Source: Methylotenera sp.
GTDB taxonomy: Bacteria; Pseudomonadota; Gammaproteobacteria; Burkholderiales; Methylophilaceae
NCBI RefSeq assembly: GCF_029945535.1
Contig: NZ_JAQSCU010000008.1
Span: 1 to 64,000 of the forward strand
Length of the DNA: 64,000 bases
Direction of reading: 5' to 3'
The first letter of the stretch is position 1. Each line of letters begins with the position of its first letter. Below, piece after piece: positions 1-8,176 of this stretch. A program made the position numbers and the translations under genes. The notes under the pieces are model-generated. The model searched no databases. It was not told where the DNA came from and saw nothing but the letters and a program-made list of their open reading frames with translations.

Positions 1-50
1 GTGGGTCAATTTTAAATGCAATTGGTGGGTCAGTTATTAATGCAATTCAA
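1..50. mobile_element. IS21-family terminal repeats (element end)
   Basis: Two direct copies of a 23-bp unit lie at 1-23 and 25-47. Both begin GTGGGTCA and end AATGCAATT. Tandem 20-25 bp repeats containing GGGTCA...ATGCAATT are typical of the multiple terminal repeats bound by IS21-family transposases. Only this edge lies in the window, so the istA/istB genes would be to the left. I see no gene in 51-275. Confidence 0.55.
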
Positions 51-275
51 CATCTCTTACTTTAAGTTTAACTAAATCACAAACACGGAGCTTACAATCA
101 ATGGCAGTTAATCAATAAATCTTATTTTCTATCAATGCAGGATGTTCGTTAAATTTGTGAGGCAATGACAGGTAATGCAAAGACAAGTTTTCTAACTTCT
201 TAAACACATAACAATCTGAATATCTGGTAGCAGTTTCTGGAATTTAATTTCGTTAATTGAACCTAACTCTCTTTC

Positions 276-1337
276 CTATACTTCTAAGTACTTATCTCGA
301 ATTTTGAGAATTTCTGGTAAACATTTTTTAAAGTGCTCTACCACTTCCGGATCAAAATGAACTCCGGCATTTTCTTTAATATAATTCACCGACGCATCAA
401 TTGACCATGCCTTCTTATACGGGCGAGGTGAAGTCAGTGCATCAAAAACGTCAGCAACAGCAACGATGCGTCCAGATTGAGGTATTGATGCCCCTGCTAA
501 TCCATTAGGATATCCAGAACCGTCCCATTTTTCATGATGACTTAAAGCAATCTCGCTTGCCAAAATCAACAAATCTGAATTCCCATCCTTAAGTATTTCT
601 GCACCTATGTTGACGTGTGTTTTCATAATTTCCCACTCGTTTGGTTCAAATTTGCCAGGTTTAAGTAAAATCGCATCCGGTATTCCAATTTTGCCTATAT
701 CGTGCATCGGGCTTGCATGTAAGATTAACTCACAGTCTCCATCGCTCCATCCTAAGCTTTTAGCTAATAATGTCGACATTTTACTCATTCTAATAATATG
801 AAAACCAGTTTCATTGTCGCGATACTCCGCTGCACGACCAAGTCGGCGAACTACTTGGAGTCTCGTTTCGCTAAGTTCTTCAGTACGCTTTCTAACCATC
901 TCTTCTAGCACTAATTTCTGATTCACTAGCATCCTTCGACCTAATTGAACATCAAGCAGGTTACGCACCCGCATCAACAACTCAGTAAGATCAAATGGCT
1001 TTCTGACCAGATCTCGTGCTCCCATTGCTAGCGCCCTTAATAAGTATTCATGGTCACTTTGAGCAGTCAAAATTAAAATAGGTGGTAACAGCGGATCGTT
1101 GAGTGAGTTTAATTGCTCCATTACTTGATAGCCGTCTAAATGTGGCATATTAATATCAAGCAGAATTAAATCTGCTTTTTCTAAGATATATTCATCAAGC
1201 ACATTCCGAGAATCAATGATTGGTACAAGATTTTGATAACCTTGACTTTTTAGAACACTATCTAAAAGCTTTATATTAGTTGGCTCATCATCAACAATAA
1301 ATATTCTTGCATTCTTTGATATTTCTTCGCTCATCAC
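276..1337 (-). CDS. HD-GYP response regulator (RpfG-like c-di-GMP phosphodiesterase)
   Basis: 353 aa. An N-terminal receiver (about residues 10-130) has the acidic pair D16-D17 and phospho-acceptor D61 in the LLDINMP context. A short coiled linker leads to an HD-GYP domain (about 160-340) with the HD dyad in SPMHDIGKIG, HHEKWDGSGYP and the GYP triplet. The family hydrolyses c-di-GMP when the receiver is phosphorylated. Its start overlaps the end of the upstream receiver gene (1334-1711) by 4 nt (ATGA), so the two are probably translationally coupled. It is the last gene of the operon headed by the permease-kinase at 1695-4394, whose signal it probably converts into a c-di-GMP change. The substrate sensed is unknown. 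Confidence 0.93.
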   Translation of the reverse strand: MMSEEISKNARIFIVDDEPTNIKLLDSVLKSQGYQNLVPIIDSRNVLDEYILEKADLILLDINMPHLDGYQVMEQLNSLNDPLLPPILILTAQSDHEYLLRALAMGARDLVRKPFDLTELLMRVRNLLDVQLGRRMLVNQKLVLEEMVRKRTEELSETRLQVVRRLGRAAEYRDNETGFHIIRMSKMSTLLAKSLGWSDGDCELILHASPMHDIGKIGIPDAILLKPGKFEPNEWEIMKTHVNIGAEILKDGNSDLLILASEIALSHHEKWDGSGYPNGLAGASIPQSGRIVAVADVFDALTSPRPYKKAWSIDASVNYIKENAGVHFDPEVVEHFKKCLPEILKIRDKYLEV

Positions 1338-1711
1338 ATACTCGGATAATTAATTAATAGGAAACGATCTACAGTTTTAAGAAACTCGGTAACATCGATA
1401 GGTTTGGTAATATAGTCTGAAAATCCTGCAGATATTCCCTTACTTTGATCCTCTTTCATTGCATTAGCTGTCACTGCTACGACTGGAATATGCGCTGTTT
1501 CAGGCATAGCTTTAAGTGCGCGCAGAGCTGCGAAGCCATCCATGCCTTGCAAATTGATATCCATTAAAATCAATTTAGGTTTCTCATGTAATGCCATTTG
1601 AATGCCAATTTCTGCAGTGCTAGCATGCAGAAATTTAACGTTCTGACGTAAACGAAAAATCTGCTCGACAAGACGCATATTCGTAAGATTATCTTCAATA
1701 TAAAGTACCAT
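1334..1711 (-). CDS. Stand-alone CheY-like receiver
   Basis: 125 aa, a single receiver domain without an output domain. The acidic pair is E6-D7, the phospho-acceptor is D51 (LILMDINLQGMDGF) and the conserved Lys sits in the ITKPID motif. This sequence type resembles receivers found in hybrid kinases and DivK-like phosphorelay shuttles. It overlaps the kinase gene upstream by 17 nt and the HD-GYP gene downstream by 4 nt, so all three are co-transcribed. It may act as an intermediate or as a phosphate sink between the kinase and the HD-GYP regulator. Confidence 0.9.
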   Translation of the reverse strand: MVLYIEDNLTNMRLVEQIFRLRQNVKFLHASTAEIGIQMALHEKPKLILMDINLQGMDGFAALRALKAMPETAHIPVVAVTANAMKEDQSKGISAGFSDYITKPIDVTEFLKTVDRFLLINYPSM

Positions 1712-4394
1712 TTTCTCTCCTTTGTGAAGTTAGATTAAGTGGTATTTCATCACTTTCATTTAGAGAAAGATCTTCATTCAAATTAAGCGGCAAGTCTATC
1801 CAAAATGAACTGCCTACTCCTTCAGCACTTTCATAACCAACACTCCCATGCATTGCCTCAATTAGTTGCTTCGTAATCACCAACCCAATCCCTGTGCCTT
1901 CCACCGTGCCAGACCCGTGACCAAGTCGATCAAATGCCGTGAATAACTGTGATTGTTTATATTTTGGGATACCTATTCCTTTGTCTTTCACGAAGAGGCG
2001 CACTTTATCTGCTAGCAGTTGATAATAAATTTCCACAGTACCATCTACTTTGTTGTACTTAATGGCGTTAGATACTAGGTTTACAATTATCTGCTTTAAC
2101 CGATTTCGATTTGTAATAACAGTAGGATCAAAATCTGGCATGTTAGATGAATCTAAATTTACCTTATACTTATGAGCTAAAGGTTTCATCATAGACAAAC
2201 AATCTTCAATGACAGGCTTTAGAGCTATGCGCTCTAAAGTGACATCTATATTCCCAGACTCAATACGTGAAAGATCCATTACGTCGTTGACTAAAGATAG
2301 AAGATGCCTTCCTGCATTCTCAATCTCTAGCGCATGGTCCTTTGCTTGCTCAGATATATCAGGATTCATGCGAAAAAGTTGCGAAAACCCAAGAATGGCG
2401 TTAAGTGGAGTTCTAAGTTCATGACTCATACTAGATAAAAATTCGGATTTTGCTAAATTCGCACGACTCGCTTCTTCTCGTGCTAGATTTGCAGCGGTCA
2501 AAGCATCACTCAACTTCTTATTGGCTTCGATGATTGATTTGCGAGATTCAATTAATCCTATGCGAGCCCCTTCAAGCCCACCCGCAGCTTGTCCAATTTC
2601 ATCTTGAAGCTTGTTGAACTGTATTGCCATATCTCCAACTTCGTCATTTGAATAAACTTTTATTGGTGTAAACTCTAATCGTGCTTTAGCAGATTCAAGA
2701 TTACCCTCAGCCAGCGCATGCATTGCTTTAGTAAAATCAGTAAGTGTTCCTTTTAACAGTTGCTCTGCAGCATTAGAGACTTGGACTGCTGAATGAGCTA
2801 TCATGCCTGGCAAAATTAAACCCACAGCAATCGTTAGCAATGCGACTGCAACAAAAATATCTTCAAGCATGGCAATCATTGCTGGATCTTTAATAGAAAC
2901 TTGGTCTACTGCTATCAAGTAACCTGCCGCATCAAGAACGAGTACTAGCAACATTGCTCCTGTCAGTTTTAAGTGTAGCGTTCTTGCCACTCCAGGTAAT
3001 CCAGCTTTTTTTCGATCTGAATATTTCCTCCATGCATACAAGATCGATCCCGAATATGCAAAGCCGATTCCTATCAATACTGTTGGCAAACCAAACTGTT
3101 GAAATCCTAGAATAATCGTTAACAACCAAATTCCTGCAGCAATTAATCCAAGCATAATAGTGCCACGTGGTGCTCGATAAGGTCTTGGTAAGTTTGGTTC
3201 GTTATTTCGCAAGATCCAAACGGCTACGCTTGGCATAGCAATACCAATCAGATAAGTAAGGTTAGCTGCAGCTATGAGCCAAATTGGATCACCAATATAA
3301 AGAAATAAAATAGACATTGCTGCTGTTAAGAGTGTTGCTACCCATGGAGCATCAGAGCTAAGTCTTTTGCTAAAGGACTCTGGTAGCAAGCCGTCTTCTG
3401 ACAATTGTGCTAAAGTCCGTGCCGCACCAGCTAAAGGCGCTATAGTGCCATGCAGCATATTAAAAATCATAAACCAAATAGCAACTGCCTTAGCTCCGCC
3501 GCCTATAAGGGGAGCAAAAGTCGGACCAAGCTCAAGTGCCAACTCCTTAGCTAAAGGTTCTGGTCCAAGTGTCCCAAGCCATATAATTGGAAGCACAATA
3601 AAATACAATGATGCCAACGCAGCACTTGCAAACATGGCTCTCGGCACATTTCTATTTGGATCAATTGTTTCACCAACATGGCAAGCTGCCTGTTCAAATG
3701 CTGGAGCTGCAAATCCAATTAAATACAACCCAGCCATAACACTTGTCACATGTCCAAACCAGCCATCGAATGGCACTATTAGATGAAAGGTAAATGCTTG
3801 TTGCCAATCTACATTGCCACTAAAGACTGGTATAGTCGCTGACGCAAAAGCTAGTAAGGCGGAAAAAGAGGCTATTGGCATCGCCAAGCGCATGACCCAC
3901 TTTACGCCGCACAAATTTAAAAAAGTAAAAAATAAAACGATCAGGGTTGCCAAAACGGGCACGGAAATTTCTGGCAAATACCACTGATGAATTGCTGAAG
4001 ATGCAAGTAGTGCAGTCAGCCCACAAGTTGGTACCCAACCCCACCAATAACATACCCCCGTTAAATTAGCTAAAACTGGACTATACGGACGAAAAGCCTC
4101 TGCACAAGTAGCTGCGATACCTCCTACCTTGTTGGGATACATCAATACGAGTTCAGTCCAGCCAGGAGTAGCCATCCAACTTAAGATAAGACCAATACCA
4201 AGGAGAATTATAGCTGCGCTTCCTTGACCTGGAATATCGCCTTGCCCTATAAGTAATGCTCCGAGTAAAAACAAGCTTTGATTGATACCTCCCATTGCTA
4301 CAGACGTAGTACCAAACCAACCTACTGTTCGAGGGTGCAATAAGGAATTATTACTACCTGTCTGGTTGCTATAGTGTATGTTGCCTACGTCCAT
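1695..4394 (-). CDS. APC-family permease fused to sensor histidine kinase
   Basis: 899 aa. Residues about 15-455 form an amino acid-polyamine-organocation (APC) permease with about 12 hydrophobic segments, including the family-like FEQAACHVGETIDPNRNVPRA loop. Residues about 468-535 add two more membrane segments. A HAMP-like and coiled region (about 540-645) leads to HisKA with phospho-acceptor H658 (SMSHELRTPLNAILGF) and a HATPase domain with N, G1 (DKGIGIP) and G2 (GTGIGLVI) boxes. The protein is predicted to sense, and perhaps transport, an amine or amino acid and to signal to the two receivers downstream. The arrangement recalls CbrA, which joins an SLC5 transporter to a kinase, but the transporter family here is different. 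No frame break is visible across the joint. Confidence 0.93.
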   Translation of the reverse strand: MDVGNIHYSNQTGSNNSLLHPRTVGWFGTTSVAMGGINQSLFLLGALLIGQGDIPGQGSAAIILLGIGLILSWMATPGWTELVLMYPNKVGGIAATCAEAFRPYSPVLANLTGVCYWWGWVPTCGLTALLASSAIHQWYLPEISVPVLATLIVLFFTFLNLCGVKWVMRLAMPIASFSALLAFASATIPVFSGNVDWQQAFTFHLIVPFDGWFGHVTSVMAGLYLIGFAAPAFEQAACHVGETIDPNRNVPRAMFASAALASLYFIVLPIIWLGTLGPEPLAKELALELGPTFAPLIGGGAKAVAIWFMIFNMLHGTIAPLAGAARTLAQLSEDGLLPESFSKRLSSDAPWVATLLTAAMSILFLYIGDPIWLIAAANLTYLIGIAMPSVAVWILRNNEPNLPRPYRAPRGTIMLGLIAAGIWLLTIILGFQQFGLPTVLIGIGFAYSGSILYAWRKYSDRKKAGLPGVARTLHLKLTGAMLLVLVLDAAGYLIAVDQVSIKDPAMIAMLEDIFVAVALLTIAVGLILPGMIAHSAVQVSNAAEQLLKGTLTDFTKAMHALAEGNLESAKARLEFTPIKVYSNDEVGDMAIQFNKLQDEIGQAAGGLEGARIGLIESRKSIIEANKKLSDALTAANLAREEASRANLAKSEFLSSMSHELRTPLNAILGFSQLFRMNPDISEQAKDHALEIENAGRHLLSLVNDVMDLSRIESGNIDVTLERIALKPVIEDCLSMMKPLAHKYKVNLDSSNMPDFDPTVITNRNRLKQIIVNLVSNAIKYNKVDGTVEIYYQLLADKVRLFVKDKGIGIPKYKQSQLFTAFDRLGHGSGTVEGTGIGLVITKQLIEAMHGSVGYESAEGVGSSFWIDLPLNLNEDLSLNESDEIPLNLTSQRRENGTLY

Positions 4395-4817
4395 TGGAGC
4401 ATAATCCTTTGATTACATTATTTGCAATGTAGTCTTTTCTCTCACCTGTCAAAATTTTGATAAATTAAGACATGATTCAGGTATTGAGTACAAAGTAATA
4501 TAGTTTTAATTTAACTAATGGTTTCGCTTATGAGATAGCAAACATTTTAAGAAATTTTAATGGATAGTTGTAATTATTGATTCTGAGGAAAGAAGTGCTT
4601 TTGTAAGTTAATTAACATTAAGTACCCACTACCTTACTAATAAGGCTGGAAGTTTTGTGTCACCACCTCACGATGGGTTTGCCCTAAACAAATTTTTAAA
4701 CTAACTATTAGGATTATATTTCCTAGTAATAAATTATATAAGTAGGGTTAGTCCATTATTTATGACGGTTTTTGTCTTACAAAATAATTATCAGGTCTGG
4801 CAAGAAGCTTTTATTTT

Positions 4818-4853
4818 CAGTCTTGCCAGTTAAAATCTTAATTGGCAAGACTG
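4818..4853. repeat. Inverted repeat (11-bp perfect arms, imperfect inner extension)
   Basis: CAGTCTTGCCA at 4818-4828 pairs with TGGCAAGACTG at 4843-4853, and the inner TTAA/TTAA bases can extend the stem. No T-run follows on either strand, so a simple terminator is doubtful. Confidence 0.6.
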
Positions 4854-4933
4854 GAACATGAAGTCCATGTTTATTAGTTATGTTCGCTTAGAATAAACCA
4901 TCGACTTTTAAATATAAGGTAGCTGTTTGCATC

Positions 4934-4966
4934 GGTGCATGTCCAATCCATCGTTGGACATGCACC
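4934..4966. repeat. Inverted repeat (13-bp perfect arms)
   Basis: GGTGCATGTCCAA at 4934-4946 pairs perfectly with TTGGACATGCACC at 4954-4966 across a 7-nt loop. Only AAATTT follows, so it could be a weak terminator, a protein-binding palindrome or an element-related site. Confidence 0.6.
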
Positions 4967-5183
4967 AAATTTACTTGAATGGCTGGTATGGGCCCAAAGT
5001 CCCATTTATATCAGTCTGCTTTACGGCAATTCATTTTAATCAGGTGTCAATGACTGCTTTGTAACAATTCAATTAAATGGTTATGGGGCAAGTTTCGACC
5101 AAAATCTGAAATTCGAGTTTGGGTAGTTATGCCTATAGATAGGGAAGCTGAAAAACTTCTATTTAAAAAAAGATATTACCTCA

Positions 5184-7841
5184 TTATCTATTTGGTCGAA
5201 GTTCTAGACTTTCGAGCAGCTCTAGAATAGTTACAATTGACTCAACATGACCACCATCAAAATCGTCCCGATCAGCTTCTTCGTGAGTACCTTTATTAAG
5301 ATAGAGCCAGACAAGATTCTGCTGGGGTATACCCAATATCGTAGTAAAAGCCTCTATAACTGGATCTTTGCTTGGATGATTAAAAGCTGGTAGATCCATC
5401 AATTTTCTTCGAAGTGCTTCACAAAGATTTCTGAGAGCAGGTTCTGCACCAGCCCCAGCCAATGGTAAAGTAATCATGCCGTGATCGTAACTACCCAGCC
5501 ATCTCCATATTTTCTCAGAAAACATTTCAAGTGCCTTACGTGAAGCATCTAAAGCACCCCGATCATTAAGCTCCTCTCTGGCATCGCGTGCCTGCTGAAC
5601 ATAATTCCTGCTTCGTATATTTCCAGATACTCTTGGCCTATAGTCCCCAGAATGATTTCTGAATATATAGACTAGACTGTCTCGACGTGAGGCTTCATTA
5701 AGGTTTTGTTGAATATCCTTGATGAATTCATTGCTATGGCACGTCACAATAATTTGCATATCAATGAAATATTCACTTTCAAAAATTGTCTCTCGAATCC
5801 CACGACGATGGTCATGATCAATTGCGTTAATAGCATCATCGAATACGATCAACGGCGTATTTATACTTAGGCTCTTGGCAAGCAAGATTGCTAATCCTAG
5901 ACATCTGATGTGCCCCTCACTTAGAATCTTCAGTGCATCTACCCTGCGATCAGGATTTCCAAGGAAAGCAATTTCAATTTTTTGGTCTGCTGTAACTGGA
6001 AGATAAAGGGCTGCTAATTTATCCTGGTCAAGATCGTTCCGATTGAATGCATTATAGAGATCCATTGCCGATTGATTTAGTCCGGCAATTAATCGGCCAG
6101 GTAAAGAGCTACGGTAGCGCCTGAGCAATTGATTAAACTGATCATATGCTACTTTAATCGGGGCATCACGCTGTATAGAGTCAGCCTCAACCCCGACAGC
6201 CTGAATTAGCTCAGCATTCAACTGCTCGAAATCAGCGACACTTTGGTTAGCAGCCTGCAGTCTATCAAGATAGGCTTGTCTTTTTCCATCTTGTTGCTGT
6301 ACTGATAGCTGAAAAGTTAGAAGTTGGTTGCGTTCATTGATATTCCGTTGCCTATTTTCAAGCAGCGCTCGTGTTTCAATATCTCGAGACTCACAACGTC
6401 TTGCGATAATTTGAATATCTTCAAGGTTTGGAAGTACTGAACTTTCCAGATCGTATATGTCCACCCACCAACGATCTACGCTAGATTCTGGCAATCCATT
6501 AAGATAGGAACCTGCAGCACTATTTTGTTCCCCTATTGCAACTAAAAACTCCCGAAGCTTCAATAAAGTTGAATGTAAATGACGAGAAGTAAGATCCAAT
6601 CTCTCTAATAGTTCACCGTGTCGAATTTGCATTTCTGCTAATGCTCGTAAAGACTCTAGGCCTTGGGCTGCTTTTTGATAGGGGTCATGTAAAACATGAT
6701 TTTCCCCATTAAGTGGTGTATCACATGCGGGGCAATGATCGCCCTCAGTAGGCTGTAATGCGATGACTGCTTTATATAAGTCATGAAATGAAATCAAACT
6801 AGCATTTTGAGCTAATTCAGTTCTTAGAGCTTGTAATTCAGCATGTGCCTGATCTGCATTTGCATAGGCCTGTTGCAGGAACTCAACGGTCACATCAAAT
6901 ATTGCCGGGGGTAATACATCCAAGAGGTTGGTCAACTCTTGTAATCTGGCTGGAGTATCTGTTGTTCCAATTAGTGCCTTCAATTGTTGGTAAGTCATAC
7001 CATTGCTATATGAATTGGCAAGCTGAGACTCTTCATCATTTAAAGCCGATAAACTCTCCGCTTGATTGTCGACTAAAATTTGATCCTGAGTGAGCGCTCT
7101 GCGACGAGCCTCAAGGATTCTGCTCTGCACATTGTCCCGTATAAGTTGATCATCCATTGACTCATTGAAGTTGTTAACAAAGTCATTGAATTTATCCATC
7201 CCAAATAAGGTAGCTATTAATTCTGCTTTTTGGGCTGGAGTCCTAGCAGCTATTCGAGAAAATGCATCAATTCGATTTTTTTCAATAAAACAAAATCTGT
7301 AAATATCTAAATTAGAAATAACTGCGATTTCTTGATTTTGGTCATCAGATGCACTTAATGTAGGAGTTGAATATCTGCCTTCATGAGAGTTGGACAAATA
7401 TGATTCTTGGTCAATGCGTTTCGCTCCAGCCTCTTCTACAGAACCAAGCAAAGCATACTCTAGACCTTCACAAAAACTCGATTTCCCACTGCCATTTGGA
7501 CCATAAAATAAACTGATTCTTTTACTTATGTCGAAAGTCTCGGGAGATCGAAAACCTCTGAAGGGACCTATGGTAAATTGATTTAATCTTACCCAAGGCC
7601 AGAGTGAATTTTGCATCACTTGAGGAGCATCTGGCATTTCATCCGAGGCTGTTGCTAGATGCTCTCTACAAAGACTTGCAAGATAAACAGATCGTTGGCT
7701 TCGCTGTCTGGAGGTGGCAAGTACACTATCAAAGTTTAGCAAAATGAGATTTGCTAAACGTTTTACGTTTGGAGAAGCGTTATTTGCAGGCGTATGGAGC
7801 CAGTCAACAAAAGTCCTAAAATCATTTATTGCAGATGCCAT
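5184..7841 (-). CDS. Rad50/RloC-like AAA ATPase with zinc hook, possible defence protein
   Basis: 885 aa. The Walker A motif is GPNGSGKS at residues 114-121. A long Gln/Leu/Glu-rich helical middle carries a zinc-hook CPAC motif at C370-C373. The ABC signature-like stretch is LSEGHIRCLGLAILLAK, and Walker B is LIVFDDAINAIDHD with D668-D669. An N-terminal extension of about 80 residues and a C-terminal domain of about 130 residues (ending in LNKGTHEE, N849 and H853) flank the SMC-type core. Rad50-like ATPases with extra end domains are common in anti-phage systems such as RloC and Lamassu, but I cannot assign this one to a named system. It lies alone on a tRNA-targeting integrative element beside replication genes. 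It could also be a DNA-repair ATPase. Confidence 0.8.
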   Translation of the reverse strand: MASAINDFRTFVDWLHTPANNASPNVKRLANLILLNFDSVLATSRQRSQRSVYLASLCREHLATASDEMPDAPQVMQNSLWPWVRLNQFTIGPFRGFRSPETFDISKRISLFYGPNGSGKSSFCEGLEYALLGSVEEAGAKRIDQESYLSNSHEGRYSTPTLSASDDQNQEIAVISNLDIYRFCFIEKNRIDAFSRIAARTPAQKAELIATLFGMDKFNDFVNNFNESMDDQLIRDNVQSRILEARRRALTQDQILVDNQAESLSALNDEESQLANSYSNGMTYQQLKALIGTTDTPARLQELTNLLDVLPPAIFDVTVEFLQQAYANADQAHAELQALRTELAQNASLISFHDLYKAVIALQPTEGDHCPACDTPLNGENHVLHDPYQKAAQGLESLRALAEMQIRHGELLERLDLTSRHLHSTLLKLREFLVAIGEQNSAAGSYLNGLPESSVDRWWVDIYDLESSVLPNLEDIQIIARRCESRDIETRALLENRQRNINERNQLLTFQLSVQQQDGKRQAYLDRLQAANQSVADFEQLNAELIQAVGVEADSIQRDAPIKVAYDQFNQLLRRYRSSLPGRLIAGLNQSAMDLYNAFNRNDLDQDKLAALYLPVTADQKIEIAFLGNPDRRVDALKILSEGHIRCLGLAILLAKSLSINTPLIVFDDAINAIDHDHRRGIRETIFESEYFIDMQIIVTCHSNEFIKDIQQNLNEASRRDSLVYIFRNHSGDYRPRVSGNIRSRNYVQQARDAREELNDRGALDASRKALEMFSEKIWRWLGSYDHGMITLPLAGAGAEPALRNLCEALRRKLMDLPAFNHPSKDPVIEAFTTILGIPQQNLVWLYLNKGTHEEADRDDFDGGHVESIVTILELLESLELRPNR

Positions 7842-7978
7842 ACTTGCCCCTTATAGTTTACGTCTCTATTGTTAATTGCTTTTTTTAAAATCTATCAAAT
7901 TAACAATCAAACTTGAATGTTAGGTTTGGGCATTAATTGTCGATTGTGAGTGTCTGATATGTAAACCACGATTTATAT

Positions 7979-8176
7979 TTATCTAGTGAAAATTATAGCC
8001 TCATTTTCTAGTATTTTGATTAAGCCAGCTTTGTGCGTTTTGATCAAGCCCGCCAGTTCGTCATCAATCCAGCGCGCTTGATTTACCTCTAACATATCGC
8101 CATCTAAGTTAAGGGTAAAACCACAACCACGCATAGCATCTAATAATTCATTTGCTGTTTGAGTTGTGGTTATCAT
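7979..8176 (-). CDS. Small protein, possible TubC-N-like fold
   Basis: 65 aa. The pattern is two N-terminal helices (TANELLDAMRGCG), a short beta pair (FTLNLDGDMLEV) and a C-terminal helix ending in HKAGLIKILENEA. This resembles the small TubC-N-type domains often found next to primase-helicase genes on P4-like elements. Its start codon touches the end of the primase-helicase gene (both at 8176), which supports coupled translation. The function is unknown, and the family assignment is by general resemblance only. Confidence 0.6.
   Translation of the reverse strand: MITTTQTANELLDAMRGCGFTLNLDGDMLEVNQARWIDDELAGLIKTHKAGLIKILENEAIIFTR

Larger units (their letters stand above)
4395..5183. other. 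Gene-free interval with two strong hairpins
   Basis: I see no credible coding sequence in these 789 bases. The right part holds two long perfect inverted repeats, listed separately. The left side carries the promoter of the permease-kinase operon. The interval also separates that operon from the element-borne ATPase, so the left edge of the integrative element could be here, but no copy of the tRNA-Arg attachment core was found in it. Confidence 0.5.

Noticed and set aside
2209-2424. Plus-strand open frame inside the kinase gene
   Set aside because: It is antisense to the well-conserved HisKA region; the same applies to many antisense frames in this window.
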